DNA of 13,888 bases from Desulfurococcales archaeon (GCA_021163585.1 JAGGTW010000107.1:1-13888), one strand, 5' to 3'; counted from the stretch's first letter, positions 5,380 through 12,543 are shown. The notes: generated by a model from the sequence alone, not told the origin. Program-made: numbers and translations.

Positions 5380-6429
5380 ATGGCTAAGACAAAGGCTAGG
5401 GTCTTAATTAATGGGTATGGTGTTATAGGGAAAAGAGTTGCGGATGCTGTTGCTAAGCAGGATGACATGGTGCTTGTGGGAGTGTCGGATGTAGTCGGTG
5501 ACTGGAGAGTGAGAATGGCTGTTAATAAGGGTTATAGAATTTATGCGTCAATACCTGAGAGAGCTGACGTAATGCGTAAGTCGGGGATACCCGTCGAGGG
5601 TAGTTTAGAGGAGCTGTTAAGGAATGGTGAGGTCGACGTCGTTGTTGATGCTACTCCAGCCAAGATCGGTGCTAAGAATAAGCAGCTGTACGAGAAGTAT
5701 GGGGTAAGGGCCGTATTTCAGGGCGGGGAGAAGCATGAAGTAGCAGGAACTTCATTTGTAGCGCAGAGGAACTACGCTCAAGCACTGGGCAAGCAATTTG
5801 TTAGGGTTGTCAGCTGTAATACCACAGCAATATGTAGAGTGGTTGGGGGCATACATGAGAAACTAGGTGCCAGGAAAGCTAGGGTAGTTATCGTGAGGAG
5901 AGCCGTAGATGTGTGGGAGTCAGGTCACACAGGAATAATGAATACGGTCGTCCCAAGTCTTCACGTTCCATCACATCACGGACCTGACGCCAAGACAGTG
6001 ATCCCGGGCTTAGACATAGTAACTATGGCAGTAAAAGCAAGCCACAATCTATTCCATCTACACACGGCCATGCTTGAGCTTAGAAATAAAGCGTGTAGAG
6101 AGGACGTCATTAAGGTGCTGGAGGAAGAGCCGAGGGTAGTGTTTGTTTCAGGAGAGGACGGTGTAGAAGGTCTTAATTCAATATTCGAGCTGGCACGGGA
6201 TATAGGTAGACCCAGAGGAGACTTATATGAAATACCGGTGTGGATTGACAGCATATCCGTAGGCGGAGAAGGATATGAGGTTTACCTAATGTGGGCCACA
6301 CCAAATGAATCTAATGTAATTCCGGAAAACATCGACGCAGTAAGGGCTGTGAAGGAATTGGAGAAAGATGCTAGAAGATCTATTGAAAAAACGGATAGTT
6401 CACTAGGAGTATTGAAGAAGCTGTACTAA
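5380..6429 (+). CDS. gap: Glyceraldehyde-3-phosphate dehydrogenase, archaeal type II
   Basis: A 349-residue cytosolic enzyme that interconverts glyceraldehyde 3-phosphate and 1,3-bisphosphoglycerate with NAD(P), mostly serving gluconeogenesis in hyperthermophilic archaea. The Rossmann motif is INGYGVIGKRVADAV (10-24). The catalytic cysteine is C146 in VVSCNTTAICR. The archaeal segments VPSHHGPDAKTVIPG (196-210) and SHNLFHLHTAML are intact. Length fits the family (about 335-350). I chose ATG 5380 because it precedes the expected MAKTKARVLING opening; the open frame back to 5302 adds residues unlike the family. The AT-rich TTATTTTATTATTC at about 5343-5356 is a likely TATA box. Its promoter region lies between this gene and the divergently transcribed tRNA 3' half. 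Confidence 0.96.
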   Translation: MAKTKARVLINGYGVIGKRVADAVAKQDDMVLVGVSDVVGDWRVRMAVNKGYRIYASIPERADVMRKSGIPVEGSLEELLRNGEVDVVVDATPAKIGAKNKQLYEKYGVRAVFQGGEKHEVAGTSFVAQRNYAQALGKQFVRVVSCNTTAICRVVGGIHEKLGARKARVVIVRRAVDVWESGHTGIMNTVVPSLHVPSHHGPDAKTVIPGLDIVTMAVKASHNLFHLHTAMLELRNKACREDVIKVLEEEPRVVFVSGEDGVEGLNSIFELARDIGRPRGDLYEIPVWIDSISVGGEGYEVYLMWATPNESNVIPENIDAVRAVKELEKDARRSIEKTDSSLGVLKKLY

Positions 6430-6484
6430 AAATCATAAGCCCATATTTTTGTTTGGTATTTATTGAATACTTTCTTGGTTATCA

Positions 6485-6516
6485 AGCGCATTAAAACAAC
6501 GTCCTTATGATGCGCT
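6485..6516. terminator. Inverted repeat between convergent genes
   Basis: AGCGCAT (6485-6491) and ATGCGCT (6510-6516) form a perfect 7-bp stem with an 18-nt loop between the ends of GAPDH and the ureohydrolase. A T-rich stretch (ATATTTTTGTTT, about 6445) lies upstream, nearer GAPDH. A role in termination is possible but stem-loops are not the main archaeal signal. Confidence 0.3.
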
Positions 6517-6527
6517 CCTATACCGCG

Positions 6528-7439
6528 CTAATGTCGTACATGTATGTATGAGAGTAATTCTAATATTGTTTTAGCTGCTAGTGCGGATGTCGCGTCATTG
6601 ACGTCATAGGGAGGGCATACTTCAACGACGTCAAAGCCAACCACTCTCGAATCAACTATTTTGTATAGAATATCAAGTACTTCACTAGGTGTGAGACCGT
6701 CGGGTTCAGGTGTTTGAACCCCTGGTGCGTACGCAGGGTCGAAGACGTCGGTGTCTATGGATATGTAAATCCTACTAAAGGATGAGGCTATATCTTCAAT
6801 AGCTTTGGCAACGCCCCTTACACCTAAGCGTCTAACGTTTAGGGTTGTGTAGTACTTAACCTTCATTTTCCTAGCATCATTAAGTTCATTCTTGCTGAAG
6901 GCTCTGACACCTACAATTACTATGGAGCGGGGATCAACGACTTCGCATAACCTCTTCATCACGCATGCGTGACTGAATTTATTCCCCAGGTATGAGTCAC
7001 GGAGGTCTAAGTGAGCGTCAAATATTATAAGGCAGGTATCCCTACCTAAAGTCTTAACTAAACCGGTAACTATGGGGACCGAAACTATGTGATCTCCTCC
7101 AATGAAGGCAGGTCTTCTTCCGTCATTGAATAGCTCCCCCGATACTTCCTCAACAGCCCTAAAGGTCCATGAAATCTCGCCGGGGGACACAATAATATCG
7201 CCCTCATCATGTGGCGGGAAATCCTCTACATCAACATCAGCACGTAGTGAGTAAGTTTCAAGGCTTTGGGAAATTAGTCTGATGTGGATAGGGGCGAATC
7301 TCGAGCCGCTACGAAAGCTTGAGGTAGTGTCGAAGGGGACACCGACGATACTGTAGGGTGTTTTCAGCGGGTCACCGCTGACGCCTAGGAATAAGTAAGG
7401 AGACTTATTTAAGTATAGTTCCCTCAAATCAGTCACCAA
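6528..7439 (-). CDS. speB: Agmatinase-like ureohydrolase (arginase family)
   Basis: A 303-residue member of the arginase/agmatinase fold, with the binuclear manganese site intact: H117 in FIGGDHIVS, D141-A-H143-L-D145, and D229/D231 in SIDTDVFDPAYAPG. E273 (VVEVCPPYD) follows. Family members release urea from guanidino compounds. In archaea the likely role is in polyamine synthesis, on agmatine or on N1-aminopropylagmatine, which sequence alone cannot separate. No decarboxylase or aminopropyltransferase is in the window. The start is TTG 7437-7439 (or GTG in the next codon). A TATA-like AATTATAG on the minus strand (7461-7470) is about 26 nt away, suggesting a leaderless message. It is divergent from glyS with interlocked promoters. 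Confidence 0.88.
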   Translation of the reverse strand: MVTDLRELYLNKSPYLFLGVSGDPLKTPYSIVGVPFDTTSSFRSGSRFAPIHIRLISQSLETYSLRADVDVEDFPPHDEGDIIVSPGEISWTFRAVEEVSGELFNDGRRPAFIGGDHIVSVPIVTGLVKTLGRDTCLIIFDAHLDLRDSYLGNKFSHACVMKRLCEVVDPRSIVIVGVRAFSKNELNDARKMKVKYYTTLNVRRLGVRGVAKAIEDIASSFSRIYISIDTDVFDPAYAPGVQTPEPDGLTPSEVLDILYKIVDSRVVGFDVVEVCPPYDVNDATSALAAKTILELLSYIHVRH

Positions 7440-7450
7440 ATAAAGGTTTT

Positions 7451-7470
7451 TAGTTTAAAACTATAATTAA
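7451..7470. promoter_or_regulatory. Interlocked divergent TATA boxes, speB-like / glyS
   Basis: TTTAAAAC at about 7453-7460 is placed to start glyS near 7482. On the other strand AATTATAG (7470-7461) is placed to start the ureohydrolase near 7439. The two TATA elements sit side by side within 20 bp, so TBP/TFB binding at one could block the other. Confidence 0.45.
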
Positions 7471-7495
7471 GGGTTTGTGTAGGGTTGATGAGGTC

Positions 7496-9208
7496 ATGAG
7501 TAGGGAGCACGATAAGTACGATAAGGTAGTTGAGTTAGCTAAGAGGAGAGGGTTCTTCTGGCCGTCATTCGAAATATACGGAGGTGTTGCAGGATTCTAT
7601 GACTTAGGACCTCTTGGTACGTTGCTTAAGAGCAACATTATTAGGTTGTGGAGAGAGTTCTTTATTACTAGACACATGGACATGGTTGTTGAGATAGAGA
7701 CACCCGTGATCACGCCTGAAGTAGTTTTTGAGGCGAGCGGGCATCTACATCATTTTACAGACCCTATAGTTGAGTGCACCTCATGCAGGAGAAAGTTCAG
7801 GGCCGACCAGCTTATTGAAGAAGCCTTGAATGTTAAGGTTGAAGGAAGAAGTGCTGAAGAATTAACTAGGATGATACGGGAAAATAATGTAAGGTGCCCG
7901 TTTTGCGGTAGTGACTTAGGTGAGGTAAGGGTATTCAACCTGCTGTTTCAGACCTTCATCGGTCCATACACTCAAAATAAAGCTTACTTGAGACCTGAGG
8001 CTGCTCAAGGAATGTTCACTTCTTTCAAGAGAGTTCACAAGGTAATGAGGGAAAAACTGCCTCTAGGCATTGCTCAAATCGGTAGGGTAGCAAGGAATGA
8101 GATCTCACCAAGACAGGGTATGGTGAGGTTAAGGGAGTTTACTATAATGGAGGTTGAATTCTTCTTCGATCCTGAAGAGCCGGGTGAACCACCACTTAGT
8201 AGGTTTGGTGGGAATCTAAGGATCCTAACAGCTGATGCCAAGGTCAGGGGTGAAGAAGGTCCGGAAACCTACGGTGTTGAAGAAGCAGTTCAGGAAGGTA
8301 TAATCAAGAATAAGTGGCTGGCTTACTGGATGGCAGTAGCTAGGGACTTCATAAAAGCCCTCGGTGTCCCAGAGAATCACATGTATTTTGAGGAGAAGTT
8401 ACCTCATGAAAGAGCACACTACGCTACGCAGACTTTCGATCAATTGGTTAGAATTAGTAGGTGGGGTTGGATTGAAGTGTCAGGGCATGCGTACAGAGGG
8501 GACTACGACCTGCAGGGTCACATGAGGTACTCAGGTCAGGACTTAACGGTTTTCAAGAAGTTTGAGAAGCCTGTTACTAGGAAAGTAGAGAAGGTATTCG
8601 TAAATAAGGTAGTTATTGGGAAGTTATTTAAGGAGAAAAGTGCCGAGGTACTTAAGCTACTAGAGAGTGTAGACACTGATTTAATAAAGGAGGCCCTGAG
8701 CAAGGGGGAGAGCTACATAGAAATAAAAGGGTTTAAGGTACCGGCGAGCGCTGTTGAGGTAAGGGTCATTGAGGAGAAAGTCGTTGGAAGGAAGTTCATA
8801 CCCCATGTAGTCGAGCCGTCATTCGGTGCTGAAAGATTAGTGCTCATGGTTTTAGATCACGCATACACAGAGGAGGAAGAGAGGGTGGTACTTAAGGTAC
8901 CGCATCACATCGCACCCATCAAATTGGCGGTCTTTCCGCTGGTAGCTAAGGAGCCCTTAGTGAGTATAGCGAAAGAATTATTCAGTAAAGCACTAGCTGA
9001 GGGGATTCCAGCAATATATGACGACTCAGGGAGTATAGGGCGGAGGTACGCTAGAGCTGATGAAGTGGGTGTTCCCTATGCTGTAACGGTTGACTACCAG
9101 ACCCCTGAGGATAAGACAGTAACCATTCGTGAGAGGGATACGCGCGCCCAGGTCAGGGTAGGTCTTAGCGAGGTCGTCAGTAGGATTAAGGAGTTAGTAC
9201 ATGCTTAA
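7496..9208 (+). CDS. glyS: Glycyl-tRNA synthetase, archaeal alpha2 type
   Basis: A 570-residue class II synthetase that charges tRNA-Gly. The glycine-enzyme opening FWPSFEIYGGVAGFYDLGPLG (21-41) precedes motif 1. A zinc-binding insertion carries C94-x2-C97 and C134-x2-C137. LRPEAAQGMFTSFKR (165-179) and motif 2 (about 194-223, RVARNEISPRQGMVRLREF) follow. Motif 3 is around 437-453 (EPSFGAERLVLMVL). The C-terminal anticodon-binding domain begins near 472 (IAPIKLAVFPL). I preferred ATG 7496 to the in-frame TTG 7475: GATGAGGT lies just before it, the predicted transcript start (about 7482) is downstream of the TTG, and homologues begin close to DKYDKVVELAKRRGF. All catalytic motifs look intact. 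Confidence 0.97.
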   Translation: MSREHDKYDKVVELAKRRGFFWPSFEIYGGVAGFYDLGPLGTLLKSNIIRLWREFFITRHMDMVVEIETPVITPEVVFEASGHLHHFTDPIVECTSCRRKFRADQLIEEALNVKVEGRSAEELTRMIRENNVRCPFCGSDLGEVRVFNLLFQTFIGPYTQNKAYLRPEAAQGMFTSFKRVHKVMREKLPLGIAQIGRVARNEISPRQGMVRLREFTIMEVEFFFDPEEPGEPPLSRFGGNLRILTADAKVRGEEGPETYGVEEAVQEGIIKNKWLAYWMAVARDFIKALGVPENHMYFEEKLPHERAHYATQTFDQLVRISRWGWIEVSGHAYRGDYDLQGHMRYSGQDLTVFKKFEKPVTRKVEKVFVNKVVIGKLFKEKSAEVLKLLESVDTDLIKEALSKGESYIEIKGFKVPASAVEVRVIEEKVVGRKFIPHVVEPSFGAERLVLMVLDHAYTEEEERVVLKVPHHIAPIKLAVFPLVAKEPLVSIAKELFSKALAEGIPAIYDDSGSIGRRYARADEVGVPYAVTVDYQTPEDKTVTIRERDTRAQVRVGLSEVVSRIKELVHA

Positions 9209-9284
9209 TTATGAGGCAGGGCCTTGAGTTTAAGGTGGGTCGGTACATCATAAAATAAAAACCCCATTAAGAGTACATTACAAG

Positions 9285-9647
9285 GTGTATGTATTGAGTG
9301 AAAAGACTGCCGAGGAGGACAAGAAACGCGACATTAAGGCTCTAGTAGCTATAATACCGCCAGCCACGCAGCTAAGGAGAAGAGAAAGCTCTAAAGTAAA
9401 AGAAAAGAGAATTAGGGTAAGGCTGAAGCCTGATGTTAAGGAAGGAGAGCTCCACATATCTCCATCACTGGCTCAGGAGCTGGACCTCAAAGATTCTGCA
9501 GAACTCTCAGTTCCCGGTAAGAAGAAAATGCGGTTTAAAGCAATCTTAAACGAGGGTGTTCCATCGGGTGAGGTGTGGGTTAATGAAGAGGTAATGAAGG
9601 AGCGTGGAGTCGCCGACAATACACTAGCAACTGTTCGGGGAGCTTAA
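9285..9647 (+). CDS. Uncharacterised protein with internal beta-barrel-like repeat
   Basis: A 120-residue protein I do not recognise by name. Residues 1-45 are charged and basic (RRRESSKVKEKRIRVRLK). The rest looks beta-rich and contains two similar half-repeats: 57-76 (HISPSLAQELDLKDSAELSV) and 98-117 (WVNEEVMKERGVADNTLATV). This is an inferred pseudo-twofold of the kind seen in double-psi beta-barrels; no fold was computed. Start is GTG 9285 (or TTG 9294): a TATA-like CATAAAATAAAAAC at about 9249-9262 predicts transcription from about 9281. The stop is three bases before the next gene's ATG, so the two are probably translated from one message. Basic charge would fit nucleic-acid or ribosome binding, but that is a guess. 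Confidence 0.7.
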   Translation: MYVLSEKTAEEDKKRDIKALVAIIPPATQLRRRESSKVKEKRIRVRLKPDVKEGELHISPSLAQELDLKDSAELSVPGKKKMRFKAILNEGVPSGEVWVNEEVMKERGVADNTLATVRGA

Positions 9648-9650
9648 GTT

Positions 9651-10058
9651 ATGGATGATGTAGTCCTCTATAAAAACATTGAGTCCCTGACCCTTAAGAG
9701 AGATAAATTACTTAGGAAGCTAAGGAAACAAGTGAGGGACTACGGTAGGGGCAGAATACGGTTCGAGAACCTCAGTCCAACACTGACTGAACTAAGAAAA
9801 ACGAGGAAAGCTTACTTAAGGGTCATCGAGCCACCGGTAAAGGTGCAGCAGAAGCTCAAGGACTCCGTAATAACGCTCATGGAGTTCACGTATTTGGTGT
9901 CAGTTAATGATGAGGAAGAACTTCTTAAAAGAATCATCGTGTTAATGCGTAAGAACGGTGTTGAGCAATATCTAATTGAGCATGTCAAGAACGACCTTAG
10001 GGAGGTTGAGGAACTGAGTAAGCTTGTGTCCGAAGCTATCACAAAGCTTCAGAGTTAA
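9651..10058 (+). CDS. Uncharacterised helical protein
   Basis: A 135-residue protein of unknown function, begun at ATG three bases after the previous stop and therefore probably cotranscribed. It is rich in Lys, Arg, Glu and Leu with long heptad-friendly stretches. The basic N-terminal half (LKRDKLLRKLRKQVRDYGRG, 15-34) is followed by an acidic C-terminal half (DLREVEELSKLVSEAITKLQ), suggesting a helical hairpin or coiled coil. There is no signal peptide, membrane segment or cysteine. The PhoU-like gene 58 bases downstream is also all-helical, and EndA follows it; none of this assigns a role. Confidence 0.65.
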   Translation: MDDVVLYKNIESLTLKRDKLLRKLRKQVRDYGRGRIRFENLSPTLTELRKTRKAYLRVIEPPVKVQQKLKDSVITLMEFTYLVSVNDEEELLKRIIVLMRKNGVEQYLIEHVKNDLREVEELSKLVSEAITKLQS

Positions 10059-10116
10059 TGTCCAGGATGGCGGAACATAAAAATATAAAATACGGTACTC
10101 TATTTCCTTAACGGGC

Positions 10117-10809
10117 ATGTTGATGGCAGATGAGATCATAAGGTACAGTGAGTCTGGCGAGCAGGAGAGTATTGCTGAAACAAACATAGTTGAGCAGCTG
10201 AACATAATGCTGAGGGATCTTGAAGAGTGTTTTAGAGAGCTTTTATTCATGGTTAAGGATTTGGATGAAGGAAGAGCAGTAGCTGTGGATAAGAGGTACG
10301 GGAGGGTGAGGAGCATTAAGGATAACATAGAAAATACTTCTGTTAACCTGATGGATTACGTGATTAAGGTCTCACCTATTCTAACGTTTAAGGATATATA
10401 TCTCTACCTAATTCAGGACATCGTTAGAGCAGCTGAACACGCTGAAGCCGCTGCTTACAGGAACCTGCTATTAAATACAAAGGAATTTGAGCGGCTCCCG
10501 GACAAGCTATATGCTGAATTAGATGAAACCGTCAGGAAGATAATTGATATGGTGTCTAAAGTCAGGACTATGTTAGAGAAGATCAGGGCTGACCAGAAGT
10601 ACATACGCGAACTCTACATAGAGCTACTTAAGGTCGAAAATGCTGTTGATGAGTACTACCGTGAGAGCGGGCTTGAAATAATTAAGCACTACAGCAAGGA
10701 TGTTGGTGCACTGATCCTTCTTAAGGAACTCTTCGACAAGCTTGAGGACTCAGCAGATATAATGAAGAGGGTGGGGACTTATATCAGGTTCATCTCAATT
10801 CATAGATAG
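10117..10809 (+). CDS. PhoU/DUF47-like helical protein
   Basis: A 230-residue, almost entirely helical protein. The segment DIYLYLIQDIVRAAEHAEAAAYR (about 92-114) and the ending LILLKELFDKLEDSADIMKRV carry the E/D-rich helix repeats of PhoU and DUF47 proteins, where such residues bind metal clusters. DUF47 proteins usually accompany PiT-type phosphate or metal transporters, but none is nearby, so a phosphate role is only family inference. Start is ATG 10117 (a second ATG is at 10123). A TATA-like AAAAATATAAAATAC at about 10079-10093 predicts transcription from about 10111, so this gene may have its own promoter although it lies inside the + strand run. The stop is nine bases before the proposed EndA ATG. 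Confidence 0.65.
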   Translation: MLMADEIIRYSESGEQESIAETNIVEQLNIMLRDLEECFRELLFMVKDLDEGRAVAVDKRYGRVRSIKDNIENTSVNLMDYVIKVSPILTFKDIYLYLIQDIVRAAEHAEAAAYRNLLLNTKEFERLPDKLYAELDETVRKIIDMVSKVRTMLEKIRADQKYIRELYIELLKVENAVDEYYRESGLEIIKHYSKDVGALILLKELFDKLEDSADIMKRVGTYIRFISIHR

Positions 10810-10818
10810 CTTAAAGTC

Positions 10819-11365
10819 ATGTGGCAGGGGGAAGGCCTACCTTTTAGGTTCTAAAGCAATTATATTCGATGTAGACTTCGCTAAGTGTGTTTTTTCTAGG
10901 GGTTACTTCGGTAAGCCAGTTGGTGTGAGGAAGCCTAAGACTACTGAAATAGATGAGCCTATTGAGTTATCACTGCTTGAGGTGCTGTACTTAGCTGAAG
11001 CAGGTATTTTAGAGGTTTACAGGAGTAATAGGAAGCTAGAGATCAATGAATTAGTAGATTTTGCTAGGTCTGTTATGCCTGCGTTCGACAACTTATACCC
11101 GATATATAAGGAGTTGAGGAGCCGTGGCTTTATAGTTAGGTCAGCCCTTAAGTATGGCGCTGACTTCGCTATATACAGAATGAGGCCGGGCCTCGAGCAC
11201 GCCCCATTTATTGTTAAGGTAATAAACTTCGATGATGTTGTTGATCCGGGTGACCTTGTTGGGTGGGGCAGGGTAGCGCACAGTGTAAGGAAGTACCTGT
11301 TACTGGCTGTGACATACCCTAATAATGAATGGAAATACATAATGTTTAAATGGCTTCGACCATAA
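10819..11365 (+). CDS. endA: tRNA splicing endonuclease EndA, frameshifted near its start as given
   Basis: Cuts bulge-helix-bulge motifs in pre-tRNA and pre-rRNA. The catalytic C-terminal domain is intact. Counting from the in-frame GTG 10925, it has YPIYKELRSRGFIVRSALKYGADFAIY with Y84, then H92 (LEHAPF) and K123 (RVAHSVRKYLLLAV), the Tyr-His-Lys triad. The N-terminal domain is also encoded upstream in the same frame (AYLLGSKAIIFDVDF, then FSRGYFGKPVG), but that frame has no ATG, GTG or TTG. The ATG at 10819 is one base out of frame. Dropping one G from the G5 run 10827-10831 joins it, giving MWQGKAYLLGSKAIIFD and 181 residues, close to the Methanocaldococcus enzyme. A sequencing slip, a recoding site or a true mutation are all possible; the conserved sequence after it argues the gene is functional. 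Crenarchaeal enzymes usually pair with a non-catalytic subunit, not seen here. Confidence 0.85.
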
Positions 11366-11472
11366 ACACATCTTGGGGTATATTCAGAGAGCAACCATGG
11401 TGATGTGGTTTGAAACCGCATGGCAGGCATTCTGACAGAAGTAGAAGACGTCCATCTAGGTCTGCGACACCT

Positions 11473-11799
11473 ATGCCGTTAGGGAAGCAGTGTAATCCGC
11501 TGTGTCCGTTCTTTAAGTGCTCAAAGAATGCTTTAGTGATCGTTAATAAGGTTGTCAAGGGGCATGTGCAGAAGGTAGCTATGTGTAGGTGGATAGGCGA
11601 TCAGTGTCTGGGCGTAAGGTGTCAGTTTGCATTTTGTGAGAGGAGGGCACTCCTGCCTGACGGTACTTGCGCGTTTGCTATTAGGTTTAGGGAGAGTGGG
11701 GATGAATTTCTAAAGGAGGTTGAAAAGGAGTCGCTGGATAATGGGGTCAGGGATTTACTCAGTCGAAGAGTAGGTCGCAGAGGGTCTCTCGCTGACTAG
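11473..11799 (+). CDS. Cysteine-rich uncharacterised protein
   Basis: A 108-residue protein I cannot name. Eight cysteines lie in the first 66 residues (C7, C11, C16, C38, C45, C50, C55, C66), in CNPLCPFFKC and CLGVRCQFAFC groupings, then a charged C-terminal tail without cysteines. The pattern suggests zinc or iron-sulfur binding (inference). Start is placed at ATG 11473, directly before MPLGKQC; the frame is open to TTG 11410, but that adds an Arg/Ser-rich stretch that does not look like folded protein. Its 3' end overlaps the UbiX gene on the opposite strand by 41 bases, tail to tail. It follows EndA by about 107 bases on the same strand. The cysteine spacing makes it likely to be real despite its small size. 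Confidence 0.6.
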   Translation: MPLGKQCNPLCPFFKCSKNALVIVNKVVKGHVQKVAMCRWIGDQCLGVRCQFAFCERRALLPDGTCAFAIRFRESGDEFLKEVEKESLDNGVRDLLSRRVGRRGSLAD

Positions 11800-12367
11800 T
11801 GCGGTCACTACCCCACCTAGTGTAAAGGTCGTTCTCAATACCTAAGATGTCGAGTACTTTACCAACAATGAAGTTAATTATGTCATCAACTGAGGTAATA
11901 TTACCGTAAAATGCAGGTGATGCAGGCATTACCACAGCACCTGCTATAGATGCTTTAAGCATGTTCGTAATATCGATGGTACTGAGCGGGGTCTCCCTTA
12001 CAAGTAAAACGACTTTTTTCCTTAACCTGAGTGCATTACATGCAGTTCTGCTCACTAGGTTGTCTTGACGTGATGAGGAAATATCAGAGAGTGTTTTGAG
12101 GGAACATGGAGCAATAACAACTGCGTCTAGAATAAATGACGAGGAAGCTAAAGGAGATGTGAGGTCATCGTCCATGTACGTAGCCACGGCTTTAGACCTG
12201 ATGTACTTAAGTAGTTTTTCCTTCTTAAAACACTCACTTTCTGATACAGTCACAGCGTGCTTAGTTATGACAGCGTGGATCTCATGACCCTTTCTCCACA
12301 GCTCGTGAATGAGCTTTAGTCCGTAAATTACTCCGCTAGCACCTGTTAGGCATACAGCAATCCTCAT
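11759..12367 (-). CDS. ubiX: UbiX-family flavin prenyltransferase
   Basis: A 202-residue flavoprotein. The family attaches a dimethylallyl unit to FMN to make prenylated FMN, the cofactor of UbiD decarboxylases. Motifs in order: TGASG (8-12) at the flavin phosphate site, SSSF (75-78), APCS (86-89), RETPLS (124-129) that contacts the prenyl phosphate, MPASPAFY (147-154) and FIVGKVLDILGIEN (166-179). Length is typical, with a slightly extended C-terminus that overlaps the cysteine-rich gene. ATG start at 12365-12367; a minus-strand TATA-like AAATATAATTG around 12402 fits a very short leader. No UbiD partner lies in the window. The family call is firm; the specific decarboxylase served is unknown. 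Confidence 0.93.
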   Translation of the reverse strand: MRIAVCLTGASGVIYGLKLIHELWRKGHEIHAVITKHAVTVSESECFKKEKLLKYIRSKAVATYMDDDLTSPLASSSFILDAVVIAPCSLKTLSDISSSRQDNLVSRTACNALRLRKKVVLLVRETPLSTIDITNMLKASIAGAVVMPASPAFYGNITSVDDIINFIVGKVLDILGIENDLYTRWGSDRTSQRETLCDLLFD

Positions 12368-12411
12368 ACATCTTCCCTGGTAATCTAGGTACGCAATTAT
12401 ATTTTATTATT

Positions 12412-12421
12412 ACTTATAAGG
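12412..12421 (+). promoter_or_regulatory. TATA box of the C/D box sRNA
   Basis: ACTTATAAGG is centred about 26 nt before 12442, which is four bases upstream of the C box. The spacing supports independent transcription of the small RNA on the + strand, divergent from UbiX, whose own TATA element lies just to the left. Confidence 0.5.
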
Positions 12422-12441
12422 TAAGTAGTCAAGTATACTGT

Positions 12442-12498
12442 GCAGGTGATGACGCTCGAAAGGACTGACTGGTGAGGTCCCCGCGCAGGGCTGAAAAG
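12442..12498 (+). ncRNA. C/D box sRNA (2'-O-methylation guide)
   Basis: All four boxes are present in order. C box GTGATGA is at 12446-12452 and D' box CTGA at 12465-12468. A C'-like TGGTGAG lies at about 12470-12476 (imperfect), and D box CTGA is at 12491-12494. The D' guide is the 12 bases 12453-12464, predicting target TCCTTTCGAGCG with the U paired to the fifth guide base methylated. The D guide is 12478-12490, predicting target CCCTGCGCGGGGA with a G methylated. Guide lengths and the total of about 55 nt match archaeal sRNAs, which assemble with L7Ae, Nop5 and fibrillarin. It is intergenic with a well-placed TATA box. The targets are presumably rRNA or tRNA, but I cannot name the site. 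Confidence 0.75.
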
Positions 12499-12543
12499 TA
12501 CGGAACTACTTCTGGATTAAACTAAGTTAAAAAGTAGGATAGC

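Noticed and set aside
9972..10328. 118-residue minus-strand frame spanning the gap before the PhoU-like gene.
   Set aside because: Ser/Leu-rich shadow of two + strand genes, with no domain features.
11397..11440. GTGATGT followed by CTGA after EndA, resembling a C/D RNA.
   Set aside because: The C box ends in T instead of A, D' and C' are missing, and no TATA box sits at the right distance.
11398..11472. Short ATG frames (about 12 and 20 codons) and an in-frame TTG extension before the cysteine-rich gene.
   Set aside because: The short frames have no homology or ribosome-site support, and the TTG extension is Arg/Ser-rich and unlike a folded N-terminus.
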